Under the pieces are notes generated by a model that was given only the letters and a program-made list of their open reading frames with translations, had not been told where the DNA came from and ran no database searches. Positions 48,104-59,562 of a stretch of DNA of 64,000 nucleotides are shown piece by piece. Position numbers and translations under genes: made by a program. Position 1 is the first letter of the stretch. Each line of letters starts with the position of its first letter. Where the stretch lies: the NCBI GenBank assembly GCA_002224055.1, contig AZLU01000017.1, positions 128,522-192,521 of the forward strand, given 5' to 3'. The DNA comes from Pezizomycotina sp. ARF18 (lineage: Eukaryota > Ascomycota).

Positions 48104-48571
48104 TCAAAGGGAGAGACAAGGCAACAAACTGGGATTAGGAATGCTGATTCGTCGACGAGTCCACAGACTGATGCACGAAAAGAGAGCGGCTTGCAGGAAG
48201 AAGACTCGGGGAGGTGGCCAAAACGAATAGGAAAAGGGCAATTCACGCCGAAGTTGACAAGGTCCGAGTGCTTCCACTGGGAGGGATGGGGACCCACTAG
48301 CACTTTTTCTTTTCTGCAGTATCAGAGCTAGAGCCGGTTTATGATAGTTGATAAGGCGTCGAGGCAAGGTAGTAGTGGCTAGGGTGGCCGATCGACTGAA
48401 TCCTGCTTTCCTCAATTGGCGGGACACTTCCGAGTCATCTGAGGAGGGCGACGAGGACGCTAGAACAGATATGGCGGAGTGAACCCGGCCTTCGGAATTT
48501 GCTTTGGAAGCTGAGGGTGTGAGACAAAAGTGCTTTGTTCTGTTGTGAGTTGTGTTGAGGTACTCGGGCAT
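48104..48571 (-). CDS. Small unidentified protein
   Basis: The open frame from the ATG at 48571 reads MPEYLNTTHNRTKHFCLTPS, then VHSAISVLASSSPSSDDSEV and SRQLRKAGFSRSATLATTTL. It becomes less protein-like after about 48330, where splice sites may occur (CTGCAG near 48318). The DNA upstream on the coding strand is strongly pyrimidine-rich (48720-49160), as expected of a fungal leader, and in-frame upstream codons there are probably not translated. No family recognised. Confidence 0.38.
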   Translation of the reverse strand: MPEYLNTTHNRTKHFCLTPSASKANSEGRVHSAISVLASSSPSSDDSEVSRQLRKAGFSRSATLATTTLPRRLINYHKPALALILQKRKSASGSPSLPVEALGPCQLRRELPFSYSFWPPPRVFFLQAALFSCISLWTRRRISIPNPSLLPCLSL

Positions 48572-49359
48572 ACGTGTGATATGCGTGTTCGTTGAATTGT
48601 ATGACGATGGCGGTATGTAAGAGAAAGGATGTTTAGGTGTAAGAGAGGTGGCCTGGATACACCGTTTCAGGGCAATAGACAGCAAAGCTCTGTTTCTCAA
48701 AGTAATTAATATGTCAGTTATAAGAAGCAAACCAAATATAAAATACAAGGGTGGAAAAAAAGAAAAAGAAAAGGAAAAGCAATTTTCGCCTTGTACTGAA
48801 TGGAGAGAAGAAGAAAAGAAAGAAGGAAAAGGTAAAAAGTAAAAGGCAGAGAGCAAGTTTAAAAACTCAAAAAGTGTTCGATTAAATATGCGAGGTGTGA
48901 GAGCACTGGTTACGGTTGAAAGACGAACAAATCAGAAGAAAAAAGAAAAAGAAAAGGACCAAAGAGCACAAACGGAATAGCTAACAAATGGCGAGGGAAG
49001 AAAAAGCTGGAGCTTAAAGTGGGAATGAATTCGTTGGCAAGGCGTCTTGAAAAAAAGTGTGTGGGAATTTTAGGAGCAAATAATAAATTTGGATTGAATC
49101 AATAAATCAGAATAGAGGTGGAAAAGGGAAAAAAAGAAAAGAAAAGGATGGTCTGGGTCATGTTTTTTTTGGCCTTTCTTGCTTCCAGGGTGCTCAGACA
49201 GAGAACGATACCTCAATGATCGTCATGTCGTTAACTTCCCCGAAGCAATTGGTTTATTTGCTCTTTAACTCAATGGATGATATATCGTGTACAGAGCATG
49301 TTGCGAGTGAACAGAATGGAAAGAAGAAGAGCTAGGTTTAGGGCAAGATAGGGCAAAAT

Positions 49360-49897
49360 GGCGTGCGAAATATTCTGAGAGAAAAGGGGGAAACACCAAC
49401 AGGTACTAGTGGTAGTACACTCTCTGTTCAGAGAGCTATCGGAACGTCTGATATCAAAGCGCAACCTGGGGCTTCCCGTATTGGGATATAATTGAAGACG
49501 AACGCGTTTCGCACAATAGCTTGCGTATACGAGGATCGCACTGAGTCTAGATGCTCGGCACAGCAGAGAATTTTCGCAACCGCTAGCTAGAGGGATATTT
49601 CCGCCACTTTTTTCAGCCTTTTCACGTTTTTCTCCTTTTGTTTTCTATGTGTTTTTTTCTTTACCGCCCTTTTTTCCCCTTTCTATTCTTTCAGCGGATA
49701 TCGAAGCTCCCTTGCAGCAATTGACCGATAGGCGAACGGCTATCGTACTCGAACACGAACGCGATCTTAGAACGATCCAAAACGCTTCTGAAGCATCAAC
49801 AATGGACTTTCCACGATATTGATAATGTGGAATTGTGTTCAACGAGCTTCAAGCTTTGCCCTTTGAGATGCAGAGCTTGAAAAATCGAGCTATCTGA
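49360..49897 (+). CDS. Small unidentified coiled-coil-type gene
   Basis: Two protein-like pieces. At about 49392-49490 the frame reads GETPTGTSGSTLSVQRAIGT and SDIKAQPGASRIGI. After a CT-rich intron ending TTCTTTCAG near 49694, an exon reads DIEAPLQQLTDRRTAIVLEH and ERDLRTIQ. Single-base shifts then lead to LLKHQQWTFHDIDNVEL, VFNELQALPFEMQSLKNRAI and TGA at 49895-49897. The strong splice acceptor and heptad-like leucine spacing argue for a real small helical protein, perhaps a complex subunit. The family is not recognised and the start is not fixed. Confidence 0.35.
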
Positions 49898-51965
49898 GTA
49901 AGGTAACAGATCGGTCAGTACATGCTTCAACGCACCACAGGAGAGAAAATGAGGTAGGGAGCACGTAATAAACACGAATGGAATTGAGAGAAAAAAAAAT
50001 ATGCAAGCCCGGCAGAGGACAGCAAAGCAACAGATCTGAGCTGCAATTACTATTCTTGATTGGGAATATGCAGTAACACAACGTGTACAACCTGTTTAGT
50101 ATAAATGACGGGCTTCTGCAGCGCTGAGAAGATGCACTGGGGGGCAGCTTGTAAGGAATGGAAAGAGAGAGGGGAGAAAAAGAAAAGAGGAGAAGAAAAG
50201 AAAACGGTTCTGGGACTTTCGGCTCGGGGGAGAAGGATTAATCCACGCCCGTTCGGAGAGGAGGATATATGGAATAACCAACAGGGGGCGCATCTGGAAT
50301 TGAATATTATGAGTGAGAAGAGAGGGGAATTGGGTATATTAAGCTTGCCTGTACCTTGAAATCGGTAAGGAATAGCAGCATTGGGGAAAGTATTCTTTTC
50401 TTTTTCTTTTCGTCTTCTTTCTCACTTTTTTCGACATGCAGAACGGTACAGCTCATCCACCTGCAAGTAATTTTTTTTTTTTTCCTCTCACGTTGTGGGT
50501 ATTCGCTCTTCTGTTAATCCCTATCTTCCTGGTTTTTCTCTTTGCCTTTCCTCTTCCTTTTCAGATGCAGGTAACGCGCAGTACAGTCGAACGTTAAAAA
50601 AAAAAAAAAAAAAAAAAAGCGCTCTAATGAGAAGGCAGTGGTATATGGTATGAGGGTGTATTATTCGTACTCAAAATGCTCGGAAGTCGTGGTCTATTTC
50701 CATTCGCTCATCTGGCAAAAGTGCAGATTTCGTTAGAATCAAAAGAGCCGAAAAGAACAATTGAGAGAAGGAAGGGGGAAAACTGGACCCAACGAACAAA
50801 CTGTTAGGACTTTGCCGAGAAAGAACTCCTCCGGCTGGAACAGCCGTTTAGAGACGGGACATTTAACTCGAAGTAAAAGAAGAATGAAGAAGGATAGAGA
50901 CGTAAGGAGACAGGATAGGAACTAAAAAAGGACGCAGAAGGAAATGTCGTGAGCTCGTAAACGTCGTTAGGACATGATGATGATGATAGTGAAGTGGTGA
51001 AAGAAGGAAAAATAATAAAGAAGAGGAAAGAAAGATTGACAGGTTGAGGAGATGAGATGAAAAATAATAATAAATTTCTTTCCCTCTCTGCGCTGAGCAA
51101 AAATTTCCTCACATGCCTTCTACAAGAATAGCGAGAGCAAAAAGAAAAAATAAAAAATAAAAAATGAAAAATAAATATTTTTGGCTGCTGACCCTCAAAT
51201 TCCGCTTCTGGAGGCTTCAAAAGCTATTGGCTGTGAAGAGACAGGTGACCGTGATGTCCTGGTATTAGATCATGAAGGATGCAGGCATGCTGACTCATCA
51301 TTGAACTAGGCAATCACGTGATAGCGGCGCGTGTAGCTAGGAAAGAAACCCTTTTCTTTCTTCACCGTCACGAACCTTGCGACCGGGACGAGGGTTCGAA
51401 GCAGCTTGAATGATTCACTGTAGAAATCTCTAGGTGAAAATCTGCAACAATACTCGAAGTTCTTTTCAAATGTAGAGTCCTGTGGATACTCGAAGAATGC
51501 AAGGCTTACGGAAACTTGCATCGACTCGGACGTCACGCAAGGGATACATGGGATATGCACCGAAATAAATGAAGAATGTGCCAAACAGCTTCTTCTTCTT
51601 CGAGTCCAGTAAAGAGCGATTGGTATATCATGAAACAGACTATCGTGCCCTCGATAATCAGCACAGGCGGTAAATTAGTTTAAACTCCCCTACTCGTTGA
51701 ACTCTCCTCAAACTATTAATGTAGTTTGCTGCTGATCACCTTTTCCAGGCTGAACTTGAGACTTTCTTCCTCGCTTTTAAGCTCTAGTGAAACCGTGTTA
51801 AATTCGCCCTGCAATAACAGTTGGAATGTTTCCACGGAATCTCCTTGCTTTTTCTTCTTCTCTTTCAGGTGTTATCGGACAATTGCTCTCTCGCTTGGGG
51901 ACTCACTTCTCGAGCTTCCGCCAGAAAAATGCGAAAGAAGTTGACATATAAGCTCTGAACCTTCG
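49898..51965. other. Intergenic region upstream of the mannosyltransferase
   Basis: Purine-rich on the plus strand at about 50150-50210 and 50760-51170, with an A tract near 50600. The 138-codon minus-strand frame at 50804-51220 is the Phe/Ser-rich translation of this tract and is not supported. The last 250 bp contain CT-rich DNA expected of the promoter of the GT15 gene. Confidence 0.5.
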
Positions 51966-53601
51966 ATGGCAAACCCTTCGAAAAGTATAAAACCGCACGG
52001 GATGGGCTTCGGTCTCCAGCAAAAATTTGATACCGGTATGTTGGGTATCGGTACCGGATCTTACGACCGTACGGCTCCAGCGTCGCACGGAGAGAGGAGA
52101 AGAGTAGCAAGAATGTTGTTTTTTGTATTGGTTTGTGGGCTCGCCTACTGCTTTTTCGTGATAAGAGACGTCTCGCCGATGTCCTGCTTTTTCGTGATCG
52201 CAACGGAGAGAGGAGAAGGATAGCAAGAATGTTTTTTGTAGTGGTTTGTGGGCTCGCCTACTGCTTTTTCGTGATAAAGACGTCTCGCCGATGTCGATGG
52301 ATGTTCCAGGATCAAGACTGAGGCAACAGTCCACTTTAGTCCCGCCCGATACGGATGGTGTGAAGACGGCTGGAATGTGGCGGAGCAGACTGCAGATACC
52401 AAGGAAGAATCTCTTATTTGAGGTTTGCGGATCCACGAGAACAAGTAGAGAGGAAAACGCAAGCTTGTGAGCTCGTCATAAGGCAAAATCTATCTATTAC
52501 AATATTTGAAAGCATTCATGCTGATAGATATGCAGGAATGGCGATCTCAAGGAAGCGCTCAAGTCAATGAGACAAATAGAAGACCGCTTCAACCGCGTGT
52601 ACAAGTACCATGGACGTTCCTCAACGACAAAGAGTTCACCGAAGAATTCAAGAAGGAGACCACCAAGATGCATCTGGCAAAACCGAATACGCTTTATCCA
52701 ACCTGAACAGTGGGGTACCAGAAGCGATCAACCAGACGCATATGAAGGAGACTTTAGACGAGATGAAGAGGAAGAACGTCATCTACGGCGATTCCGTAAC
52801 GTATCGGCATATGTGTAGGTACAACTCGGGTTTCTTCTATCGCCATGAGCTGATGATGAAGTACGATTGGTAAGTAAAATTCTCCAAAAAAAAAAAAACA
52901 TTATCTTTATTATTTCGCTAATTTTCTTCAAGGTACTGGCGTGTCGAACCGTCGATCGGCTTCTTCTGCACCGTCAACTACGACATCTTCACGTTCCTCG
53001 ATCTCTGCACCGTCAACTACGACATCTTCACGTTCAGGCGCACGAACAACAAGCGGTACGGCTTCGTCCAGACCCTCCCCGAATACATCGAGACCATCCC
53101 CACCCTCTGGCCCGAAACCGTCAGCTTCCTCAAAGAAACCCGCAATTCCTCGCGAAGAACTCATCCTTCAAGTTCCTCATGACGGACAACGCCCCCAAAA
53201 CGTGACCATAACCTCCGACCCGACGCCGGAATACAACAGGTGCCATTTCTGGTCGAACTTCGAGGTCGGCGACCTCCGCTTCTGGCGCGGGAGGCGTACA
53301 GCAAGTACTTTGACCATTTAGATAAAGCCGGCGGCTTCTATTATGAGCGCTGGGGCGACGCGCCGGTGCATTCGCTTGCCGTCTCGCTGTTTTTGAATAA
53401 CGAGGAAGTGCACCACTTTGCGGATTTGGGTTACTTCCACCCGCCGTGGGCCGGTGCCCACAGCCTGACGAGTTTTACGAGACGGCGAGGTGCGTGTGCC
53501 CGTTCGAGAAGGAGAAGAGCTTTGACCTCGACCATTACAGCTGCCAACCGCGCTGGTGGAAGCTCGCGGGAAGAATTACGGGGCGTAATAGACATGTTTG
53601 A
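51966..53601 (+). CDS. KRE2/MNT1-type alpha-1,2-mannosyltransferase (GT15)
   Basis: Golgi type II membrane enzyme that adds alpha-1,2-mannose from GDP-mannose to O- and N-glycans. The N-terminus (51966) has a short basic cytosolic part and a signal anchor (ARMLFFVLVCGLAYCFFVI), disturbed by a tandem duplication. A stem ends in ENAS. After an intron (52467-52535) the catalytic domain starts NGDLKEALKSMRQIEDRFNR, then TFLNDKEFTEEFKKET, VIYGDSVTYRHMCRYNSGFF and LMMKYDWYWRVEP, with a second intron (52870-52932) inside the Trp codon of YDW. VEPSIGFFC, IFTF, RCHFWSNFEVGDLRFWR, YFDHLDKAGGFYYERWGDAP and FHPPW all match GT15 signatures. It ends DLDHYSCQPRWW...RHV at 53599-53601. A 39-bp in-frame duplication (52966-53035) and several one-base shifts are present. 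Identity is firm. Confidence 0.92.
52087..52298. repeat. Tandem near-duplication over the signal anchor, period 116 bp
   Basis: Units start at 52087 and 52203 (ACGGAGAGAGGAGAAG). The copies differ mainly by short gaps and small base changes. The phrase CTGCTTTTTCGTGAT occurs three times (about 52148, 52184, 52260). In the host gene it would duplicate the transmembrane anchor. Confidence 0.88.
52966..53035. repeat. Tandem duplication, 39-bp period, within the GT15 catalytic domain
   Basis: A 31-base identical stretch beginning CTGCACCGTCAACTACGACA occurs at 52966 and 53005. It repeats the peptide CTVNYDIFTF with LDL between. Other GT15 enzymes have this strand only once. Confidence 0.92.
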
Positions 53602-54928
53602 TATTCAGGAATGGTTTATTTCTTTGCCGTGGAGTTTGTCGTTTTATTTTTGCGTTTCTGGTCCTTGCAGATATAGATCTTCTCTTTGTAGTATAATGCG
53701 TAATGCAAATATAATTTATTCTTCTGAATGTTGATGGACTTCCCAGTTGGTTTAGGTCTACTACCGTAAGATATCACTCATAAGCATATTCGGCTTCTTC
53801 AATACAGCTAGCCGGTACATTTACCGCATCCGCTATTCTTATTTACTTATGTCGGCGAGAATCTATCAGTATCCCTAAACCGACCACGTCTTCCATATAA
53901 ATTATAAAATAGGGGAGGTTTTCTAGTTGAAGATCTTGCGTGCCAATTTTTTCGATTGAGGATGGAACCTCCAACCATATCTCGCAATAGTCATGTACCA
54001 ATCTCACTCAAACAAGTCTCGTGTTGAGCCGTCATGTCATTCAAAGCTCAAACCTTCTGAACAAAAAAAAAAAAAATCGCAGAGAACACATGTATATCAT
54101 CATCACTAACAACAATCAAAAAAAAAAAAAAAAAAAGGAGATAATCTACAAGAGCCGTTATTCCCACTTTGTCTCCAAACAGTAGTACTAATCGACCGAC
54201 ATGAGGCTTAAAGATATCGTAGAGCGGACGGGTTACGTCGTTTTCCTCATTCTATGCTCGTAGATGCCTGGTTATCGCTAGTTTATAGTATGAGAAGCGT
54301 GAGTGGATGACTTGTACGCCTTGAGCGAATATTTCATCTTCCTTGGCTTACGGCGATATATCGATAAGGGTAGGGCTGCAGGGCTTATGTAACCCTCGCA
54401 AGGGAAAAAAAAAAAGAATTTGAGGTGCAGTAGCTGTGTGATTATAGGTGCGGACGTGCAGGGTGGCTTTCTTCATGAAGCTAGGATAGTGGAAATGGGA
54501 AAGCTCAGAATGATACGTGTAACATCATGGGTCTTGATTGATGGTGTTTATGCGAAATTTCTTATTTCTTATGTAAAGAATCTGGGAAATCTTTCAAGCT
54601 CCTATATACATTGAAAAAGAAATGCCTCGTACTTCTTTGCGACTGGTAGATATGAGTGAATAAAGGGTAAGTGGAGGTGAGTTAAGGATAAAGAGAGGCA
54701 ATGGGGTAGAAGGGATAAAATTCATCACGGTCGTTGATTTGATTACAAAAAGGGGGGGGGAAAGTCTGGTATACAGGTAGTTACAGAAACTAAAGAGCAG
54801 CCAAAAAAAACAAAAAAAAAAAAAGCTATTTATGAAAAGCACGAATGTCAGAAAAGTATGTATAGTAATTATATGACTTGAGTGAAAGTATTAATGCTTA
54901 TGCCAATGAAAACCGCTTCTTTTCTCTT
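53602..54928. other. Intergenic region between convergent genes
   Basis: AT-rich 3' flanks of the GT15 gene (plus) and Vam6 (minus). A tracts near 54065, 54118 and 54404, and a G run near 54752. No gene seen. Confidence 0.5.
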
Positions 54929-57900
54929 TCAAAAGAAACCCCTCCGTTGCGTCCTCATCGGATCCTCCTGCGACAGCTTAACGCCCATCTGTCCCGCGCA
55001 GCCGTAATGTATTACCCTACCATCCGGTAACACCGCAATAGTATCGTCCTTCCCAACCTCTTGTGGCACGCCGGACACACCCTCTCCTCCGGAATAACGA
55101 CGTGCCGGCTCCTCTCCTCTACCAGCCGTTCCCCCGCATTCAGCAGCTCGCTCTTCCTGAGCTGCACCATAATACGGCTGCTGTTGAGCATCTCGTTGGT
55201 CCGGCGTATCCCGCGCTCGAAGTAGTCCTGCAGGTCACTTACTTTTAGAGATTCGGGGATGAGCTTCATCGTCTCGGTGGGGTCGAGGCGGGATCCGTGT
55301 CGCGAGAGGAGCTCCACGGCGGGGCCGATTTGGACGGGGTTCGGTTCCGGCGGGGTTAGGTAGAGTGATAGGAGGGTGTAGTATACAGATTCGGTTTTCG
55401 GTGCTGGGGAGCCCTCCTTTGAGATGCGGGGAGACTGTATCGGTACTTCTGAGAGGTGAACGCGGTTGCAGTATCTGAGCAATGTTAGTTAATGCAAGGA
55501 ATTTAGAGGGAATGTTTTAAACTTACTCTTCTGCTTTCGCGTGGTCAAGAAGTTTGAAGACGTATATCTCCAATGCAGATCGATGGCGACCCATCCGGCC
55601 AAGCGTGAGAGCACGTGCTTCGTAAAACATGGGTCTATACAGTATTAGCTAGAATTATCTCGAGTGCAGATGGGTTTAATTACCATTATTTGGAAGCCAG
55701 CCAAGGACCTTTTCCGGCCAATACTGCCGACTGTCCTCGAGGAAAGATAACAGTTTCTTGACCAGCTCATCCGCTCATTAGGTGAAAGCTTCCAATCGTC
55801 GCCGTCCTTTTCCATAAGCAGATCCATATAACCCCTATTAACCAGTTGTGAAAATCGGGGCTGTCGTCCTTGAGCTCGTGGACCACGTGTTCGACGTATT
55901 GGACGCCGAGAGTCGTGCTTATTTTCTCAAGGAAGCGCAGGACGCTGATTCTCGGAAGAGAAAGTGACTGCGGCGAGTCGTCGACAAATATTTGCATTGC
56001 CAATTCGGGGTCCTTCTTTAGCACCCATTCAGAATATTCGAGTATCAACGGTAGCTCTTCGGCATCGAGCTTCTGAAGAAACTCGACGGTCGGTTTTGTG
56101 CCGTGGAGTTCTGGTTCCCGATCATCTGGCTCGTCGCGGTCACCGAGACTGTGTATGTCAGTGAAAGTTATATGAGTGAAACGTTCGGGGACTTACTCTT
56201 TCACTAGCACAAGGGCATCCCGGTAGAGCTTCTTGCTCCACAGATAATCAACCAACTCCTTAAAGCGGCCGGTCTCGACGAGCTTCTCGTGTACGAGGTG
56301 AGGATCGCAAAAGTTTTCTATCCGCACAAAGTGCTTGACCAGACTTGTGTTTGTTAGCATGTACGCGCGGAGCATAGTGTTATCCACTAGCTGCGCCATG
56401 CTATAAAGCTCGGCGATTTGACTTCTCGGACTGCCAGTATTTTCTCCAGATAACAACGCCGCAACCTCCGACGCGTCGTTGAGGATGTTGGCGCGCGTGT
56501 CATCATTGCCAAAAGTTGGAACGACGAACTCTTCCAGCTCCGGGTACGAGTCTACGTCAGTATCCGGCTTAACGAACTTTGATAGCCGCCGTCGCATGTC
56601 TGCGAGATACGCCGATAGTTCTTTCACGGCCATTTTAAAAGCCATCCCTTCCAGGCGTTTAAATTTCGGCTCATCAACTTTAACGTCTGATTCGGTCCGC
56701 CCTATTGGAAATTTTGGAGTGCCGCCGTTTTCTAACTTTCGCGGCCCGGATCCGGTTGTGGATGATGGCCCGCTAGGCACGCCCTCACTCTTTGTACTCT
56801 CGTTCTGTTCGCCGGGAGCATCTTGCACCTCGCCGTTCGTCTCGCCATTCGCTGTCGCATCAGGTTCCGCATCCGGAGGATATCTCGACAGCTCGCCTGC
56901 GATCTGAGGAGGATACAGTCGAATAACCCGTTCCGGCGGTGCCGAAACTTCTGCGAACAGATCCATCGATTGTCGATACTTCCCAGCCTCAAAGAGCTTC
57001 TCGGCTTTGAGCATTCTAACCTCTTTTAGCCGCCGCTCTTTCGAATCTATGGAAGAAGAGTCTAGTTGTTCCAAAATACTGATCGCTTCGTCGTGCTTAG
57101 CCAGAGCGCAAAGTTCTTCGATCTGTACCTCGAAACTTTTGAGGTCCAGCTTCCATAGCTGCGTAGCGGAGAGAACGTAAAACCGGGGTGCATAGTAGGG
57201 GAGGGATGATTTCGGAGTAGGGACGTGTACGTGAGTTGCGTTGGGGAGGGTGAAGGTTTGGAGGATTGTTTGGGTCTGAGGGTTTCGTACTTCGATGACG
57301 GATTTGGGGAAGAGGCAAACGAGTATGGGAACGAAAAGCATAGCGATTCGGGAGCGCTCTGCCAAGAGACGGCCTGTTTATTCTCGACCTGTTCACCTTC
57401 GTGATTAATGAAAGCAGACGCATCTGCGAAAGTTAGCGATGATATAATTTAAAAGGTAGGAAAGGCGGCGCACAATCTCGAGTGATTAATATCTCCTCTT
57501 GTCCGACGGGCGTCGCAATTGGATTCCTAGCGCCCCAGCTCAAATAACTACCCGCGGCGCCTGCTGCCGACCCGACGCACTCGGCAGTTGTATCTCTTTG
57601 ACGGCTTCGCTGTTTACATCTATTATAGCGAACGTACTATGCAGCCCAGCACACAACTTCCCATCGGCGACCCACGTCAGGCAGCGCAGTGACGAAGACA
57701 GCGTCATTTCGGTCGGCTCCTGCAGCTCTCCTCCCTCCCACCGGAACAACAGCAACTTCCGCTTTATCGCCACTGCCATCCTCGAGACCGTCGTCGCCAT
57801 CCCCGAAGAATCCCTCTCCCCCTCGTACTAACTGCGAACAGCGTAGCCCCTTTCGTCCGCGTCAGTTGCTCCAGATGCTCGTAGGTCTTCATGTCGTACA

Positions 57901-58278
57901 GCGAGACGTAGGCGTCGGCGAGAACGATGACTACGGAGAGCTCCTCGATGCAGTCGAGCTGTGTTATCGAACGCTTCGTGAAGTTTTCCATCTCGCGCAG
58001 GCATTCCATCTTGAGCGGTGTTTGTTTGGTGGGCTGGCTGGCGATTCATCCCTCGAGGTCGTGGTCGTCGGGCCGTCATCCGTCGGAGGTGTTCGTAGAC
58101 GCGAAGGGTGCCATTGTTAAGGCCGACCAGCAGCTTGTCGCCTGTAAGCTAAAAGTTAGAGAGGGCTGTTAATATAGGTGTAATAGGGTGCCTTACCGCA
58201 TGCTAGGATGGCTTCATGTTTGGACCTGTCCCTGACGCCGAGCTCCTTGATTAAGCTCGGAGAAAATGCTGTGAGCAT
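54929..58278 (-). CDS. vam6: HOPS complex subunit Vam6/Vps39
   Basis: Vacuolar tethering factor of the HOPS complex that binds the Rab7-type GTPase Ypt7. The start at 58278 (MLTAFSPSLIKELGVRDRSK) is typical of fungal Vam6. An intron (58149-58196) is followed by the N-terminal CNH beta-propeller (GDKLLVGLNNGTLRVYEHLR; AYVSLYDMKTYEHLEQLT; AVAIKRKLLLFRWEGGELQE; SLRCLTWVADGKLCAGL). The 57365-56193 frame covers the end of the propeller and the helical repeat region (EELCALAKHDEAISILEQLD; ALVLVKE), including a fungal acidic insert. Introns lie at about 56147-56196 and 55475-55526. The C-terminus has the Vps39 domains (KTESVYYTLLSLYL) and a zinc-binding end with RVCPACHKRL and a downstream IHYGC. 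It ends TQRRGFF at 54929. The length of about 1.05 thousand codons fits the family. Several one-base shifts, mainly in the propeller, interrupt the frame. Confidence 0.92.
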
Positions 58279-59085
58279 CGCTCCGTGGAGAGAAGAGGAT
58301 CTGGCAGGCTACGACATCCAAATGATCCGACGAAGACGCGCTGAATATCGAGAGAAGGATGTCAGAGAGATCGTGGTCGATGAAGAGACGGGGTAGACTT
58401 CGGGGGAGGCTGAAGATGTCGGGAAAGGTGGTTGCAGAATAAAGGAGCAAGAAGGAAAACGGGGTGAATTTCTTGTGTGTGTTTATTTGTTTGCGAGGTG
58501 TGTTGGTCGCTATGACATGTCGCCGTTGTGGAATTTGCCAACCTCAACGATTTCGGACACACGTGAGCCTCATGATTATATTGCACGTCCTAGAGTAGCA
58601 CGCGCTTTAGCTTTTTATGGTCGTATGCTGCCGATTTAAGCTCCGCCGTACAAATAATATGGGATGCGTTTAAGCTCCAGCTAACACTTGTATTCAAAGA
58701 CCTCCATTCCCGCATTCGTCGATGCTCTTGAGCTTGGAGAGAGGAGCAGGAATGAAATATACGACATCGAAATCGCGAATTCTGCTTGTATCATGTATGT
58801 ATTGATCCTGCAATTAATAGCGTACAATGCAAAGCAGCTACCTGCTTTAAAGATTTATGAACAATGCAGCGCTCCATAGACCTTTGAAAACCGTCGTGTT
58901 TTGTGCCAATAAAAAGAAAAAGATTGCAAGCCATAGGCACCTCTCCGAGGATGCACCGGCCTTCATTTCTGAACTTGAAAGGTTCGTAAATCAATTGTAT
59001 ATGATAATGCAAAATCACCGCTAATTATCGAGTTATTTCACCTTCTATTTGCTCTCCTTCATTCCCTTCGCCGTCAAACTCCTTA
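58279..59085. other. Spacer between Vam6 and the Gon7-like gene
   Basis: Upstream region of Vam6 and 3' flank of the Gon7-like gene, both on the minus strand. Short frames at 58208-58396 (plus) and 58688-58879 (plus) lack family resemblance. No gene supported. Confidence 0.45.
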
Positions 59086-59562
59086 TCAACCATCACTCTT
59101 CTTCCCCTTCTTCTTATCCGCCTTCCTCTGCTGCCTCTCCTGTATCTTCTTCTTCTCCTCCTCTTCCTCCTCCGCCCTCTCCCTCATAACCTCCGCCTCC
59201 AGCGCCTTGGTCTCCTCATCGTACTCTTCCTCCTCCTCTACATCCTCCGCTACCTCCTCCTTAACCGCTGCCGCCGGGGCAAGAGGCTTTTCGATCTCCA
59301 TGCACTGCGTCAGGTGCGCATTCAGCTTATTCTGTGCATCAGCCACGCTAGAGCGTAAGAACGACAGCTGGTGCGTGACGCTGCTGAATGCGGGCGCGGT
59401 ATGTAGCGTGCTATCGTTTGGGTGGGCGACGGCGTCGGCGGGGGAGGGATCTCGTAGTTTAGGAGAGAGGGGGATTGTTTGTCGTTTGTTGTCGGTGTCG
59501 TTGGAGGTAGGTGGGGTGTAGGAGTATGAGACCGAGAATGCTGGTGGCTCGCGGGAATGCAT
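59086..59562 (-). CDS. Gon7-like EKC/KEOPS complex subunit
   Basis: Intact 158-codon frame, the only recognisable gene here without a shift. The N-terminus reads SVSYSYTPPTSNDTDNKRQ, then a loop and the helix QLSFLRSSVADAQNKLNAHL followed by TQCMEIEK. The tail is very acidic (VAEDVEEEEEYDEETKALE) and ends in a Lys-rich stretch. Fungal Gon7 proteins share the TYTSPTxxP opening, a central YLSALRxxVxxLQxxVNxFLTxxMEEDK helix and an acidic tail. Gon7 helps KEOPS make the t6A modification of tRNAs and act at telomeres. The similarity is short, so another small acidic protein is possible. It lies about 0.8 kb upstream of Vam6 on the same strand. Confidence 0.58.
   Translation of the reverse strand: MHSREPPAFSVSYSYTPPTSNDTDNKRQTIPLSPKLRDPSPADAVAHPNDSTLHTAPAFSSVTHQLSFLRSSVADAQNKLNAHLTQCMEIEKPLAPAAAVKEEVAEDVEEEEEYDEETKALEAEVMRERAEEEEEEKKKIQERQQRKADKKKGKKSDG

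Noticed and set aside
48572-48856. Upstream in-frame extension of the small minus-strand gene (start at 48856)
   Set aside because: The extension is the CT-rich leader; the more plausible start is the later ATG at 48571.
50804-51220. 138-codon minus-strand frame rich in Phe and Ser
   Set aside because: It follows purine-rich low-complexity DNA exactly and has no protein-like pattern.
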